64,000 nucleotides of DNA, from assembly GCF_030694085.1 (NCBI RefSeq), contig NZ_JAUXZE010000102.1:1-64000 (forward strand), written 5' to 3'. Shown here in pieces: positions 49,801 to 58,959 of the stretch. This DNA comes from Tabrizicola sp. Lineage in GTDB: Bacteria > Pseudomonadota > Alphaproteobacteria > Rhodobacterales > Rhodobacteraceae. Each line of letters opens with the position of its first letter. Position 1 is the stretch's first letter. A model generated the notes under the pieces. It did no database searches, was not told the origin of the DNA, and worked only from the letters and a program-made list of their open reading frames with translations. Position numbers and translations under genes: made by a program.

Positions 49801-52299
49801 TTACCCGTCGATGCGGATGCGGGCGTTCGTCGGGTCGAAGGGGCTGTCCTCGGTCACGACGGCGTCCCATTCCTGAAGCTGGATCTTGACCTTGAGCTTC
49901 TGGCCGGGTTCCGCCAGCGCGGCGGGGACGTAGCCCATGCCGATCTGCTTGCCGAAAGCCACGGAATAGCCGCCCGATGTCAGGCGACCGACCTTGATGC
50001 CGTCATGGATCAGCGCCTCTTTCCCCCACGGATCGGTGTCATCCGGCCCGTCGATCAGAAGCGTGACGCATTTCGACCGGATGCCGGTCGCCAGCATCTT
50101 TTCCTTGCCGCGGAAGTCCTTGGTCAAGTCGACGAAGCGGTCAAGCGCGGCCTCCAGCGGGGTCGCGTCGCGGCCCAACTCGTTGCCGAAGGCGCGGTAG
50201 GATTTCTCCTGCCGCAGCCAGTTCTGCGCGCGGGCGCCGACGGGTTTCAGGCCGTGCTTTTCGCCCGCTTTCAGGAGGAGATCCCAGAGGTAGCGGCCGA
50301 ATTCGATGGGGTAGTGGAGTTCCCAGCCAAGCTCACCCGTATAGGCCACCCGGATCGCGCGGACGGGGCACATGCCAAGCTCGATGTCGCGGTAGCTCAG
50401 CCAGGGGAAGCGCTTGTTGCCGAGGACGGTGTCGGGGTCGGCGTCCTTGACGATGTCCTTCAGCAGGGCGCGGGCGTTGGGGCCGGCCAGCGCGTAGACG
50501 CCCCACTGGGTGGTGATGTCGTGGATGTCGATGTGGCCTTTGCCTTCGGCCATCCAGTCGTCGGCGGCCTTTTGCAGGAAGTCGTAGTCATAGGCCGTCC
50601 AGGCACCTGCCGAGATCAGGTAGTATTCGTCCTGCTTCAGCCGGACGATGGTGTATTCGGTCCGCGTCGTGCCGTGGTCGGTCAGGGCGTAGGTCAGGTT
50701 GATCCGGCCCACGTTCGGCAGCTTGTTGCAGGTGAAGTGGTCGAGGAAGGCTGTCGCGCCTGGGCCACGGACGAGGTGTTTTGTGAAGGCGCTGGCGTCG
50801 ATGATGCCGACAGTGTTGCGGACGGCTTCGGCCTCGGCCTTCGCATATTGCCACCAGGCACCGCGCCGGAAGCTGCGGGAGTTGTGGTCGAAGTCAGCGG
50901 GGGCGTCCTTGGGGCCGTAGTAGTTCGGGCGTTCCCAGCCGTTCACCTGACCCATCTGCGCGCCGAGGTCTTTCTGGCGGTCATAGGCCGGGGCGGTGCG
51001 GAGGGGGCGGGCGGCTTCGCGTTCCTCATCCGGGTGGTGCAGGATGAAGACGTGGTCGTAGCATTCCTCGTTCTTGCGGGAGGCGTATTCCGTGGTCATC
51101 CAGCCGCCGAAGCGCTTGGGGTCGAGGCTGGCCATGTCGATCTCGGCTTCGCCTTCGGTCATCAGCTGGGCGAGGTAATGGCCGGTGCCGCCCGCAGCGG
51201 TGATGCCGAAGGAGAAGCCCTCGGCCAGCCACATGTTGCGCAGGCCGGGGGCGGGGCCGACCAGCGGGTTGCCGTCGGGGGTATAGCAGATCGGGCCGTT
51301 GTAATCGTCCTTGAGGCCCACGGTTTCCGACGACGGAATCCGGTGGATGAAGGACATGTATTCCTGCTCGATCCGTTCGAGGTCGAGCGGGAAGAGGTCG
51401 GCACGGAAGCTTTCCGGGACACCATACTGGAACCGCGCGGGGGCGCCCTTTTCGTAGGGGCCAAGGATCCAGCCGCCGCGTTCTTCGCGGACGTACCACT
51501 TGGCGTCGGCGTCGCGGAGGACCGGGTGCTGCGGGTTGGTCTTGCGCCATTCGACAAGGGCGGGGTCGGGCTCGGTCACGATGTACTGGTGTTCGACGAC
51601 GACGGCGGGGGTCTTGATCCCCAGAAGCTTGGCGGTGCGCTGGGCGTGGTTGCCGGTGGCGGTGACGACATGTTCGGCGGTGATCTCAAAACGGTCGTCG
51701 GTGGCGACGAGGTTGCCGCCCTTTTCCTCAAGCCGGGTGCAGGAGACGATCCATTCCGACCCGGTCCAGCGGTAGCCGTCGACCTGGATCTTGCGTTCGA
51801 TGGTGGCCCCCAACTGACGGGCCCCCTTGGCCATGGCTTGCGTCACGTCGGCCGGATTGATGTAGCCGTCCTGCGGGTGGTAGAGCGCGCCGATCAGGTC
51901 CTCGGTGCGGACCAGCGGCCAGCGGTCCTTGATTTCGCTCGGTTTCAGGAATTCATGGTAGACCCCGGCGGTCTCGGCCACCGAGGAGTAGAGCATGTAT
52001 TCGTCCATGCGCTGCTGGTGTTGGGCCATGCGCAGGTTGCCGACGACGTAGAAACCGGGGTTCAGGCCCGTCTCGGCCTCCAGCCCCTTGTAGAAGTCGA
52101 CCGAGTATTTGTGGATGTGGGTCGTCGCGTAGCTCATGTTGAACAGCGGCAGAAGCCCCGCCGCGTGCCAGGTCGACCCGGCGGTCAGCTCGTCCCGTTC
52201 GACCAGCATCGTGTCCCATCCCGCTTTCGCCAGGTGGTAGGCAATCCCGGTGCCGACTGCGCCGCCGCCGACGACGAGGGCTTTGACATGGGTTTTCAT
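49801..52299 (-). CDS. FAD-dependent dimethylglycine/sarcosine dehydrogenase-like, GcvT-domain protein
   Basis: An 832-residue fusion. Residues 1-400 are the DAO FAD domain: VVGGGAVGTGIAYHLAKAG and TAGSTWHAAGLLPLF, the latter with the histidine that binds FAD covalently in dimethylglycine and sarcosine dehydrogenases. Residues about 430-830 are the tetrahydrofolate-binding GcvT plus C-terminal barrel (NTVGIIDASAFTKHLVRGPG, GELGWELHYPIEFGRYLW). It would demethylate an N-methylated glycine and pass the carbon to folate. Rhodobacteraceae carry many such paralogues, so the exact substrate is open. It stands alone here. Confidence 0.88.
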   Translation of the reverse strand: MKTHVKALVVGGGAVGTGIAYHLAKAGWDTMLVERDELTAGSTWHAAGLLPLFNMSYATTHIHKYSVDFYKGLEAETGLNPGFYVVGNLRMAQHQQRMDEYMLYSSVAETAGVYHEFLKPSEIKDRWPLVRTEDLIGALYHPQDGYINPADVTQAMAKGARQLGATIERKIQVDGYRWTGSEWIVSCTRLEEKGGNLVATDDRFEITAEHVVTATGNHAQRTAKLLGIKTPAVVVEHQYIVTEPDPALVEWRKTNPQHPVLRDADAKWYVREERGGWILGPYEKGAPARFQYGVPESFRADLFPLDLERIEQEYMSFIHRIPSSETVGLKDDYNGPICYTPDGNPLVGPAPGLRNMWLAEGFSFGITAAGGTGHYLAQLMTEGEAEIDMASLDPKRFGGWMTTEYASRKNEECYDHVFILHHPDEEREAARPLRTAPAYDRQKDLGAQMGQVNGWERPNYYGPKDAPADFDHNSRSFRRGAWWQYAKAEAEAVRNTVGIIDASAFTKHLVRGPGATAFLDHFTCNKLPNVGRINLTYALTDHGTTRTEYTIVRLKQDEYYLISAGAWTAYDYDFLQKAADDWMAEGKGHIDIHDITTQWGVYALAGPNARALLKDIVKDADPDTVLGNKRFPWLSYRDIELGMCPVRAIRVAYTGELGWELHYPIEFGRYLWDLLLKAGEKHGLKPVGARAQNWLRQEKSYRAFGNELGRDATPLEAALDRFVDLTKDFRGKEKMLATGIRSKCVTLLIDGPDDTDPWGKEALIHDGIKVGRLTSGGYSVAFGKQIGMGYVPAALAEPGQKLKVKIQLQEWDAVVTEDSPFDPTNARIRIDG

Positions 52300-52506
52300 G
52301 GAAGGGACTCCCGCAATAGGTTTGCCCCTATCTGCCAGAGCCGGGGGAAACCGGGCAAGTCCACCCGACCTTTGGCGTCAGAAAACGACATGTTGTCGGT
52401 ATTGACCCGACGCGGTGCGCTGCCGGACCGGACGCCACAGCCAAAAGCAAGGGCTTTCCACCGCTTTGCCGCAGTGTTGCCCGTTTCCTGGATTTGAACT
52501 CGCCCT

Positions 52507-53796
52507 ATGGAATCGACAGAATCGTTCACGGTAGAGCATCCCAAGTCCGCCCGGCCCGCGCTGGTGGCGCTGGCGGCGATTGTCCTGTCCTGGCTGGCCG
52601 AGATCGCGGCTCAGATGGGATATTTCGGGCCGGGGGGTGAGATTTCCCATTGGGGCGTGCAAACGGCGGTGGCGCAAAGCGCGGTGATCGTTGCGGGGCT
52701 GGTGATTGCGCTGGGGCTGGTCAGGCGGATGGACCTGTTGGCGCGCAGCGTAACGCTGTTGTTCCTGCTGATGGCGGTGCTGAACCTGGCTCTCTGGACG
52801 CTGTTCCGCGAAGCGCCGCAGCTTTACCAGACCGAGGCGGGGGTCAATCTGATCCGCAACCTGTCGCACCTGCTGCAAGTGGCACTGCTGGTCTGGCTTC
52901 TGCGCGCGCCCTTGCGGCAATGGCTGCGGGCAGGGCTGGTGATGGCGGTGGTCTTCCTGGGGACGAAGGACATCGTCCTGCGCTGGTTCAGTGTCGATGA
53001 GCTTTACGTCTTCCCCGACGCCGAATGGGCCGAGGACTACACTCCGGTCGACGTCGAGGCGCTGTATGATGTGCAAGACCGGCTGATGGGCGAGCAGGTG
53101 GCCGCGCTTGCGCCCCAGACCGTAGGCGAGACCGAGGTCTTTGCGCTGGCCTTGGGCGGCACGGCGGACCAGTCGGTGTTTCTGACCGAGGTTGAAAGCG
53201 TCTCGGCGATCCTTGATGCCCAGTATGGCTCGGGGATGCGGACCTTGCGGCTGGCCAACAGCCACGACCATCCGACGCGCTATCCGATGGCGAACCGGGC
53301 GAACCTGGCGCGGGCGCTGAAAGAGATCGGCACGCGGCAGGGGGAGGAGGACCTGGCCATCCTGTTCCTGACCTCGCACGGGAGAGAAGACCTTTTCTCG
53401 CTGGACTTCCCCGAGGCGGGGACGACCGACCTGACCGCGCCGGAGTTCCGGCAGATGCTGGACGACAGCGGCATCGGTGCGGCGATGATCGTGGTGTTGG
53501 CTTGCTATTCTGGATCGTTCATCGACGATCTGGCGGCCCCGGATCGGCTGGTCATCGCCGCAGCGCGGGCGGACCGGACGTCGTTCGGCTGCCGCGACGG
53601 GGCCGAATGGACCGAGTTCGGCGAGTCCTTCTTTCACCGCGCCCTGCGGGCCGAGCCGGACCCCCGCAAGGCCTTCCCGATCGCGGTAGAGGATGTGACG
53701 CGGAAAGAACTGGCGGATGAGCTGACGCCCAGCCTGCCGCAGATCAGCCAGGGGGCCGAAATCGGCTTGGTGCTGGACCGGGTGCTGGCGCGCTGA
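52507..53796 (+). CDS. Membrane-anchored C13-family (caspase-fold) cysteine peptidase
   Basis: A 429-residue protein. Residues 18-165 hold about five helices (LVALAAIVLSWLAEIAA, AVIVAGLVIALGLV, VTLLFLLMAVLNLALW, LLQVALLVWLLRAP, AGLVMAVVFLGTKD). The C-terminal 230 residues are a caspase/gingipain-type domain: ILFLTSHGREDLF carries His291 and MIVVLACYSGSFIDDL carries Cys333, the C13 dyad spacing. DRTSFGC follows as in bacterial C13 proteins. The peptidase would face the periplasm or cytoplasm depending on helix number. Targets unknown; neighbours give no hint. Confidence 0.8.
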   Translation: MESTESFTVEHPKSARPALVALAAIVLSWLAEIAAQMGYFGPGGEISHWGVQTAVAQSAVIVAGLVIALGLVRRMDLLARSVTLLFLLMAVLNLALWTLFREAPQLYQTEAGVNLIRNLSHLLQVALLVWLLRAPLRQWLRAGLVMAVVFLGTKDIVLRWFSVDELYVFPDAEWAEDYTPVDVEALYDVQDRLMGEQVAALAPQTVGETEVFALALGGTADQSVFLTEVESVSAILDAQYGSGMRTLRLANSHDHPTRYPMANRANLARALKEIGTRQGEEDLAILFLTSHGREDLFSLDFPEAGTTDLTAPEFRQMLDDSGIGAAMIVVLACYSGSFIDDLAAPDRLVIAAARADRTSFGCRDGAEWTEFGESFFHRALRAEPDPRKAFPIAVEDVTRKELADELTPSLPQISQGAEIGLVLDRVLAR

Positions 53797-53802
53797 ACGG
53801 GG

Positions 53803-53872
53803 GCGCTCGTCGTTCGACTTCGTCGCTCCTCGCTGCGCTCTCCGACGAGAAGCCGAAGGCGCACGAGGAGGG
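53803..53872 (+). repeat. CTCCTCG/CGAGGAG intergenic element, copy C
   Basis: It contains GCTCCTCGCTGCGCTC, then CCGACGAGAAGCCGAAGG and GCACGAGGAGG. It shares the outer inverted ends and the CGACGAG core with copies A and B, with changes in the middle. It lies between the peptidase gene and agmatinase. Confidence 0.55.
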
Positions 53873-53932
53873 GTGCTTGTGGTCGCGCGGGTTCTGCGCA
53901 AGGCTGGCGCGGACCAACAGGAAGGCCCGAGC

Positions 53933-54907
53933 ATGACCCGTTTCAACCAACCCCTTGGCGGCAACGAGATGCCGCGTTTCGGCGGGCCGGCAACGATGAT
54001 GCGGCTGCCCTTTGCCGCCAGCGCCAAGGGGCTGAACGCGGGCTTCATCGGAATTCCGATGGACCACGGGACCAGTAACCGACCCGGCACACGGCTTGGC
54101 CCCCGGCAGATCCGCGACGAGAGCCGCATGATCCGGCCCTACAACATGGCGACGGGGGCGGCGCCCTTCGAGCATCTGCAGGTCGCGGACCTGGGCGATG
54201 TGGCGATCAACACCTTTGATCTGAAAAAGACGGTGGACATCATCACCACCCACTACCGCGAGGTTCTGGCGCAGGGGGTGATCCCGCTGACCCTGGGCGG
54301 CGACCATACCCTCACCTGGCCGATCCTGCGCGCGATCAAGGAGCGTCACGGCCCCGTCGCGCTGATCCACATCGACGCCCATGCCGACATCAACGACACC
54401 ATGTTCGGCGAGAAGGTCGCCCACGGCTGCCCCTTCCGCCGGGCCTGGGAGGATGGCTGTCTGATCGACGACAAGGTGTTCCAGATCGGCCTGCGCGCCA
54501 CCGGCTATGCGGCGGACGACTTCAACTGGGGCCGCGACAAGGGCTGGACGGTGGTGCAGGCCGAGGAGTGCTGGCACAAGTCGCTGACCCCGTTGATGCA
54601 GATCGTGCGGGACCGGATCGGCGACGCGCCGGTCTATCTGAGCTATGACATCGACAGCCTGGATTCGGCCTTTGCACCGGGGACCGGGACAGTGGAGCCT
54701 GGGGGCCTGACCACCTGGCAAGGGCTGGAGATCATCCGGGGCTGCGCCGGTCTGAACCTGGTGGGCTGCGACCTGGTCGAGGTTTCGCCGCCTTACGACC
54801 CGACAGGCAACACCGCGCTGATCGCGGCGAATTACCTTTACGAGATGCTTTGCGTCCTGCCTGGCGTGCCGCAGAACCCGTCGCGGTTTTCGGGGCTGAC
54901 GTTCTAG
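53933..54907 (+). CDS. speB: Agmatinase-family ureohydrolase
   Basis: A 324-residue binuclear manganese ureohydrolase. Metal ligands are in TLGGDHTLTWP, HIDAHADIND and YDIDSLDSAFAPGTGT, all intact. The N-terminal MDHGTSNRPGTRLGPRQIR is the substrate-side loop. Members hydrolyse agmatine to putrescine and urea; guanidinobutyrase and guanidinopropionase are close relatives, so the exact guanidino substrate is not certain. ATG at 53933 is used. Its stop codon abuts that of the convergent AraC gene. Confidence 0.9.
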   Translation: MTRFNQPLGGNEMPRFGGPATMMRLPFAASAKGLNAGFIGIPMDHGTSNRPGTRLGPRQIRDESRMIRPYNMATGAAPFEHLQVADLGDVAINTFDLKKTVDIITTHYREVLAQGVIPLTLGGDHTLTWPILRAIKERHGPVALIHIDAHADINDTMFGEKVAHGCPFRRAWEDGCLIDDKVFQIGLRATGYAADDFNWGRDKGWTVVQAEECWHKSLTPLMQIVRDRIGDAPVYLSYDIDSLDSAFAPGTGTVEPGGLTTWQGLEIIRGCAGLNLVGCDLVEVSPPYDPTGNTALIAANYLYEMLCVLPGVPQNPSRFSGLTF

Positions 54908-55876
54908 TCAGCCCTTCAGCGTATCACGGGGCGACAGGCCATAGCGCGTGCGGTAAAGCTCGGCGAAGCGGCCGAAATGGGTGAAGCCCCAGCGCAGCGC
55001 GATGTCAGTGACGCGAGTGCCGGGCGGGGCGGCCAGAAGGTCGGCGTGGACGCGCGCCAGCCGTGCCTCGCGCCAGAAGCCCAGGGGCGTGGTGCCGCGG
55101 TGTTCGCGGAAGGCCAGTTGCAACCCGCGGGGCGATATGCCTGCGACCTGCGCCACATCCTCGATGGTGATCTGCTGGTCCAGATGCGCCTCGATGAAGC
55201 TTTCGGCCAGCCGCAGGTGGCGGGGGCGGGGCGCTGCGCGGCTGCGGGCCAGCTGCGCCTGATGGTCGTGCTGCGCTTCCAGAAGGCCAGACAGGAGCGT
55301 GCTTTCGATCTGCCGCGCCATCAGCCCCGGCCCGATCGGGGGCTGGCCGGCATCGGCCTCGGCCACCAGCCACATCACCAGCCGCCGCAGCGCCGCTCCG
55401 GGACCCGACGCGATGTCGAGCGGCCCGTCGAAGGTCAGCGGCCGGTCCGAGGGTCCTCCAAGCTGGGCGGCCAGATGGTCCTGCATCGCACGGCGCGAGA
55501 TCTGCACCAGGACCTGCCGGGTGCCTTCCTCCCAGGTCATCCGGGTCGGCAGGTGCGGGTTCAGGATCGCCGCGCGGTCGGGGGTGGAGAGGTAGGTGTC
55601 GCGCCCGTTGGTGATCTCGGCCCCGCCGTCAAGCGGGATTTGCAACAGGTAGAAGTTCCCCAATTCGCCCGGCGCGATCAGGGTCTTTGCACCATATTCG
55701 ATGTAGTTCAGCGACAGCCGCTCACCCGGCAGATGGTGGTGGCAGGCGTCAAACAGGCTGCGCGCGCCCAGCGTCTCCAGCCGGTGCGGGCAGAAGACGG
55801 CAGCAACGCGCTCTCGCGCCTCGTCAAGATCGCGCGAGTGGAAGAGCGTGTGGTTGCGCAGCAGCGGTCTGGTCAT
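54908..55876 (-). CDS. AraC-family transcriptional regulator
   Basis: A 322-residue regulator. Residues 10-200 form the AraC-binding-like ligand domain, and the last 100 the double helix-turn-helix (ITIEDVAQVAGISPRGLQLA, VTDIALRWGFTHFGRFAELY). The GFTHFGRF signature is the typical second recognition helix. It is divergent from the SDR/flavin-monooxygenase operon 170 bases away, and its stop touches that of agmatinase. It likely controls one of these two units; the SDR operon is the better candidate. Confidence 0.9.
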   Translation of the reverse strand: MTRPLLRNHTLFHSRDLDEARERVAAVFCPHRLETLGARSLFDACHHHLPGERLSLNYIEYGAKTLIAPGELGNFYLLQIPLDGGAEITNGRDTYLSTPDRAAILNPHLPTRMTWEEGTRQVLVQISRRAMQDHLAAQLGGPSDRPLTFDGPLDIASGPGAALRRLVMWLVAEADAGQPPIGPGLMARQIESTLLSGLLEAQHDHQAQLARSRAAPRPRHLRLAESFIEAHLDQQITIEDVAQVAGISPRGLQLAFREHRGTTPLGFWREARLARVHADLLAAPPGTRVTDIALRWGFTHFGRFAELYRTRYGLSPRDTLKG

Positions 55877-56045
55877 CCGGCGGCCCCTGGCTATCGGCGT
55901 CAAGGCTAACACGCCCTGCGGCGATCCGGCGCGGTTGGGCGTCGATTTTTTCGTTTTCTGGATAGTTCCCGCGCAGCCCGGATAGACCCCTGCGCCCGGT
56001 CCGCCAGAATTCCTTCAAATTCAAAGAAAAACCGGGAGGAAGACA

Positions 56046-56813
56046 ATGCGCGGATTGGGCGGGAAGGTGGCCATCGTGCCGGGCGGCTGCACCAAGATCG
56101 GGCGCGCGGTGGTCGATGCCTTCGTCGCGGCGGGCACAAAGGTCATGGTGGCCGACATCGCGGAGGGCGGGGGATTCGCGGAAGGGGTGGGTTTCCAGCA
56201 CTGCGACCTGCGCGACGACGCCCAGATCGCGGCGCTGGTGCAGGCGACGCAGGACCGCTTCGGCCGCATCGACTTTCTGGTCAACGTGGCCTGTTCCTAC
56301 CTGGACAACGGCGCGGCCTCGACGAGGGCGGAGTGGCTGGAGAGCCTGGACGTCAACCTTGTGGGGTCGGTCATCCTGATGCAGGCGGCTGAGGCGGAAC
56401 TGGCGAAGAACCGGGGGGCCATTGTCAACTTCGGGTCGATCTCGTCGCGGGTGGCGCAGACCGGGCGCTGGCTTTACCCGGTGTCGAAGGCCGCGATCCT
56501 GCAGCTGACGCGCAATCAGGCGATGGATCTTGCGCCGAAGGGCATCCGGGTGAACGCGGTCAGCCCCGGCTGGACCTGGTCGAACATCATGGACCAGCTG
56601 ACCAACGGCAATCGTGCCAAGACCGACAGCGTCGCCGCCCCGTTCCACCTTCTGGGTCGGGTGGCGAACCCCGAAGAGGTCGCCTCGGCCGTGCTGTTCC
56701 TCTGTTCGGACGAGGCCAGCTTCATCACCGGCACCGATATCTGCGTCGACGGCGGCTATACCGCGATGGGGCCGGAACGGGCAGACCCCGCGATCCCGCT
56801 TCTGATGTCCTGA
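56046..56813 (+). CDS. SDR family protein with altered nucleotide motif
   Basis: A 255-residue SDR. The Rossmann loop reads PGGCTKIGRAVVDAF in place of TGxxxGIG, VADIAEG follows beta-2 with an acidic residue (NAD preference), NVAC stands in place of NNAG, SSRVAQTGRWLYPVSK has the active tyrosine and lysine, and the end is TGTDICVDGGYT. Overall an active dehydrogenase with unusual loops. RBS GGGAGGAAG precedes ATG. Fifteen bases separate it from the monooxygenase, so they are co-transcribed. Confidence 0.84.
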   Translation: MRGLGGKVAIVPGGCTKIGRAVVDAFVAAGTKVMVADIAEGGGFAEGVGFQHCDLRDDAQIAALVQATQDRFGRIDFLVNVACSYLDNGAASTRAEWLESLDVNLVGSVILMQAAEAELAKNRGAIVNFGSISSRVAQTGRWLYPVSKAAILQLTRNQAMDLAPKGIRVNAVSPGWTWSNIMDQLTNGNRAKTDSVAAPFHLLGRVANPEEVASAVLFLCSDEASFITGTDICVDGGYTAMGPERADPAIPLLMS

Positions 56814-56828
56814 ACCCGGAGAGACCCC

Positions 56829-58340
56829 ATGAAGATCGCCATCATCGGGGCCGGGTTCGCCGGCCTGACCACCGCCCGCCATCTGCGCGACTTCGGCCAT
56901 GACGTGACCGTCTTCGAAAAGGTCCACGACGTCGGCGGGGTGTGGAGCAAGACGCGGCTTTACCCCGGCGTCAGCACGCAGAATGGCAAGGACACCTACT
57001 GCCTGTCCGACTTTCCGATGCCGAAGCACTATCCCGAATGGCCCTCGGGCCAGCAGGTGCAGGAGTATCTGAACGATTATGCCGACGCGTTCCGCCTGAA
57101 GCCGCTGATCCGCCTTTCCACCCCCGTCACCCATGCCGCGCAGGGGCCGGACGGGCGCTGGACGGTCACCTTCCAGCCCAAGGGCCAGCCGGAACAATCG
57201 GAAAGCTTCGATTTCCTGACCATCTGCAACGGCATCTTCTCGGCCCCCGCCGTGCCCGACTTCCCGGGCGCGGGTGAGTTCAGGGCGGCGGGCGGCACCA
57301 TCTGCCATTCGTCCGAGTTCCTGGACCTCGATCAGGCGCGGGGCAAGCATGTCGTGGTGATCGGATATGGCAAATCGTCCTGCGACGTGGCCGTGGGTCT
57401 GGTCGAGGCGGCGGCCAGCATGACCGTCGTGGCGCGCGAGCTGATCTGGAAGATGCCGAAGAAACTGGGCGGGGTGCTGAACTACAAGTACCTGTTCCTG
57501 ACCCGGATGGGCGAAGGGCTGTTCCCCTACATCACCCTGAGAGGGGTCGAAAAGTTCCTGCATGGTGCGGGGAAGCCGGTCCGCAACTCGATGCTCGGCT
57601 CGGTGCAGTCGGTCATCACGAAGCAGCTGAAGCTGAAGAAACTGGGCGCCCTGCCGCGTGGGTCGTTCGAGCGGATCGCGCGGTCCACCGTGTCGCTGGT
57701 GACCGACGGGTTCTTCGATCTGGTCGCCAAGGGGCGGATCGCGATAAAGCGCGACACGGCCATCGACCAGCTGATCGTCGAGGGCGGACGGCGCTTTGCG
57801 CTGCTGAAGACCGGGGAGAAGATCCCGGCCGACATCGTGATCTGCGGCACCGGCTGGCGGCAGGAGGTGCCGTTCCTGGACGCCGATCTGCAGGCCCGGA
57901 TCATGGACGATCGCGGCAACTTCCGGCTTTACCGCTGCATCCTGCCGACGGGGGTGAGGAATCTGGCCTTCAACGGCTACAACTCGTCCTTCTTCTCGCC
58001 CCTGTCGGCCGAGATGGGGGCCTTGTGGATCGCGTCTTTGCTGGGCGGGGCCTTGCCGCTGCCACCCGAGGCCGAACAGCGGGCGGCCACCGACCGCCGC
58101 CTGCGCTGGATGGAGGAGCGGACCGAGGGCAAACATGCACGAGGGACCAACATCATCCCGTTCTCGATGCACCAGATCGACGAGCTTCTGGCGGACATGA
58201 ACCTGTCGATCGGCCCGGTGCAGCGATTCATCGAGTGGCAGATGCCGGTCAAGCCGGGGCGCTATGCCCGGGTGGCGCGCGACCTGCACCGCCGTCTGGA
58301 CAAGGCAGGCGCACCTGCAATCAAGCCGGCGCTCGCCTGA
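56829..58340 (+). CDS. Flavin-containing monooxygenase (FAD/NADPH)
   Basis: A 503-residue flavoprotein. FAD-binding motif IIGAGFAGLTTARHLRDFG is at the N-terminus; GGVWSKTRLYPGVSTQN and FPMPKHYPEWPSGQQVQEYL are FMO/Baeyer-Villiger regions; the NADPH motif is VVIGYGKSSCDVA. It would insert oxygen at a soft nucleophile or ketone, or N-hydroxylate an amine. It is the second gene of an operon with the SDR and may be under the AraC regulator. A repeat hairpin follows. Confidence 0.86.
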   Translation: MKIAIIGAGFAGLTTARHLRDFGHDVTVFEKVHDVGGVWSKTRLYPGVSTQNGKDTYCLSDFPMPKHYPEWPSGQQVQEYLNDYADAFRLKPLIRLSTPVTHAAQGPDGRWTVTFQPKGQPEQSESFDFLTICNGIFSAPAVPDFPGAGEFRAAGGTICHSSEFLDLDQARGKHVVVIGYGKSSCDVAVGLVEAAASMTVVARELIWKMPKKLGGVLNYKYLFLTRMGEGLFPYITLRGVEKFLHGAGKPVRNSMLGSVQSVITKQLKLKKLGALPRGSFERIARSTVSLVTDGFFDLVAKGRIAIKRDTAIDQLIVEGGRRFALLKTGEKIPADIVICGTGWRQEVPFLDADLQARIMDDRGNFRLYRCILPTGVRNLAFNGYNSSFFSPLSAEMGALWIASLLGGALPLPPEAEQRAATDRRLRWMEERTEGKHARGTNIIPFSMHQIDELLADMNLSIGPVQRFIEWQMPVKPGRYARVARDLHRRLDKAGAPAIKPALA

Positions 58341-58358
58341 TCTTCCCCGTCACCCGGA

Positions 58359-58381
58359 CCCTCTCCCCCTGGCGGAGAGGG
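58359..58381. terminator. CCCTCTCC...GGAGAGGG hairpin between convergent genes
   Basis: CCCTCTCC (58359-58366) pairs with GGAGAGGG (58374-58381) across a seven-base loop, followed by ATGGGGTGAGGGG. This is a widespread GC-rich palindrome in proteobacteria. It lies between the monooxygenase and MarR-like gene ends and can act as terminator for both. Confidence 0.55.
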
Positions 58382-58404
58382 ATGGGGTGAGGGGCAACCG
58401 GGTG

Positions 58405-58959
58405 TCAGTTGCGCCGGTGGGTGGCGGCGACGCGCGAGATTTCCTCGTAGATGCCTGACAGCAGGTTCAGCGCCCGCGTCGCCTCGGCAAGCCGATCGGA
58501 AAAGCCGGGGACGCCCGCGACCGCCTGGATCAGAAGCCGCCGCCGCACCGCGCCGTAGTCGTCGGTGACGCGGCGGCCTTCGTCGGTCACCTCGTAAGTC
58601 ACGCCCGACCGCCCGGCCCCCTTGCGCAGGATCAGGCCCGCCCCGATCAGCTTGCGCAGCGAATACTGGATGTTGGGCACGTCATCGCGGTTGGTAAGGC
58701 GCGCAAGGTCCTTGATGGTCTTCGGCCGGTCGTTCATGCGGATGATGTGCAAGAGCGCATTCTCGGGCCCCGTTGCGGCCAGATCGCAGACCGAAGCCAG
58801 ACATTCCGACTGCCAGCGCCCGAATCCCTCGAACGTGCGCATCAGGGCGAATTCCAGTTCGGTCGTGTCGACCTCGACCGGTCCTTCGGCGAGATGCCAA
58901 TGCCAGTCGAGGCCTCGGTGTGGGCCATCGTTTTGAGTTTGAAGCTTTTTCTCAGTCAT
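58405..58959 (-). CDS. Winged-helix regulator, MarR-like
   Basis: A 184-residue protein. The core (DLAATGPENALLHIIRMNDR, TIKDLARLTNRDDVPNIQYS, LRKLIGAGLILRKGAGRSGV) is a winged helix like MarR-family proteins of the PadR/HpaR-like group that handle aromatic catabolism. A Trp-containing head (GLDWHWHLAEGP) precedes it. It is divergent from the LLM monooxygenase operon, with an operator-like site between them, so it most likely controls that operon. Confidence 0.82.
   Translation of the reverse strand: MTEKKLQTQNDGPHRGLDWHWHLAEGPVEVDTTELEFALMRTFEGFGRWQSECLASVCDLAATGPENALLHIIRMNDRPKTIKDLARLTNRDDVPNIQYSLRKLIGAGLILRKGAGRSGVTYEVTDEGRRVTDDYGAVRRRLLIQAVAGVPGFSDRLAEATRALNLLSGIYEEISRVAATHRRN

Noticed and set aside
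49726..52497. A 923-codon plus-strand open frame opposite the dimethylglycine dehydrogenase-like gene
   Set aside because: It is the antisense of a clear 832-residue enzyme; its protein is Val/Gly/Asp-rich with no family motif, as expected for the opposite strand of GC-rich coding DNA.
55824..58289. An 821-codon minus-strand open frame across the SDR and monooxygenase genes
   Set aside because: It spans two genes with strong motifs on the other strand and encodes a His/Arg/Asp-rich low-quality sequence.
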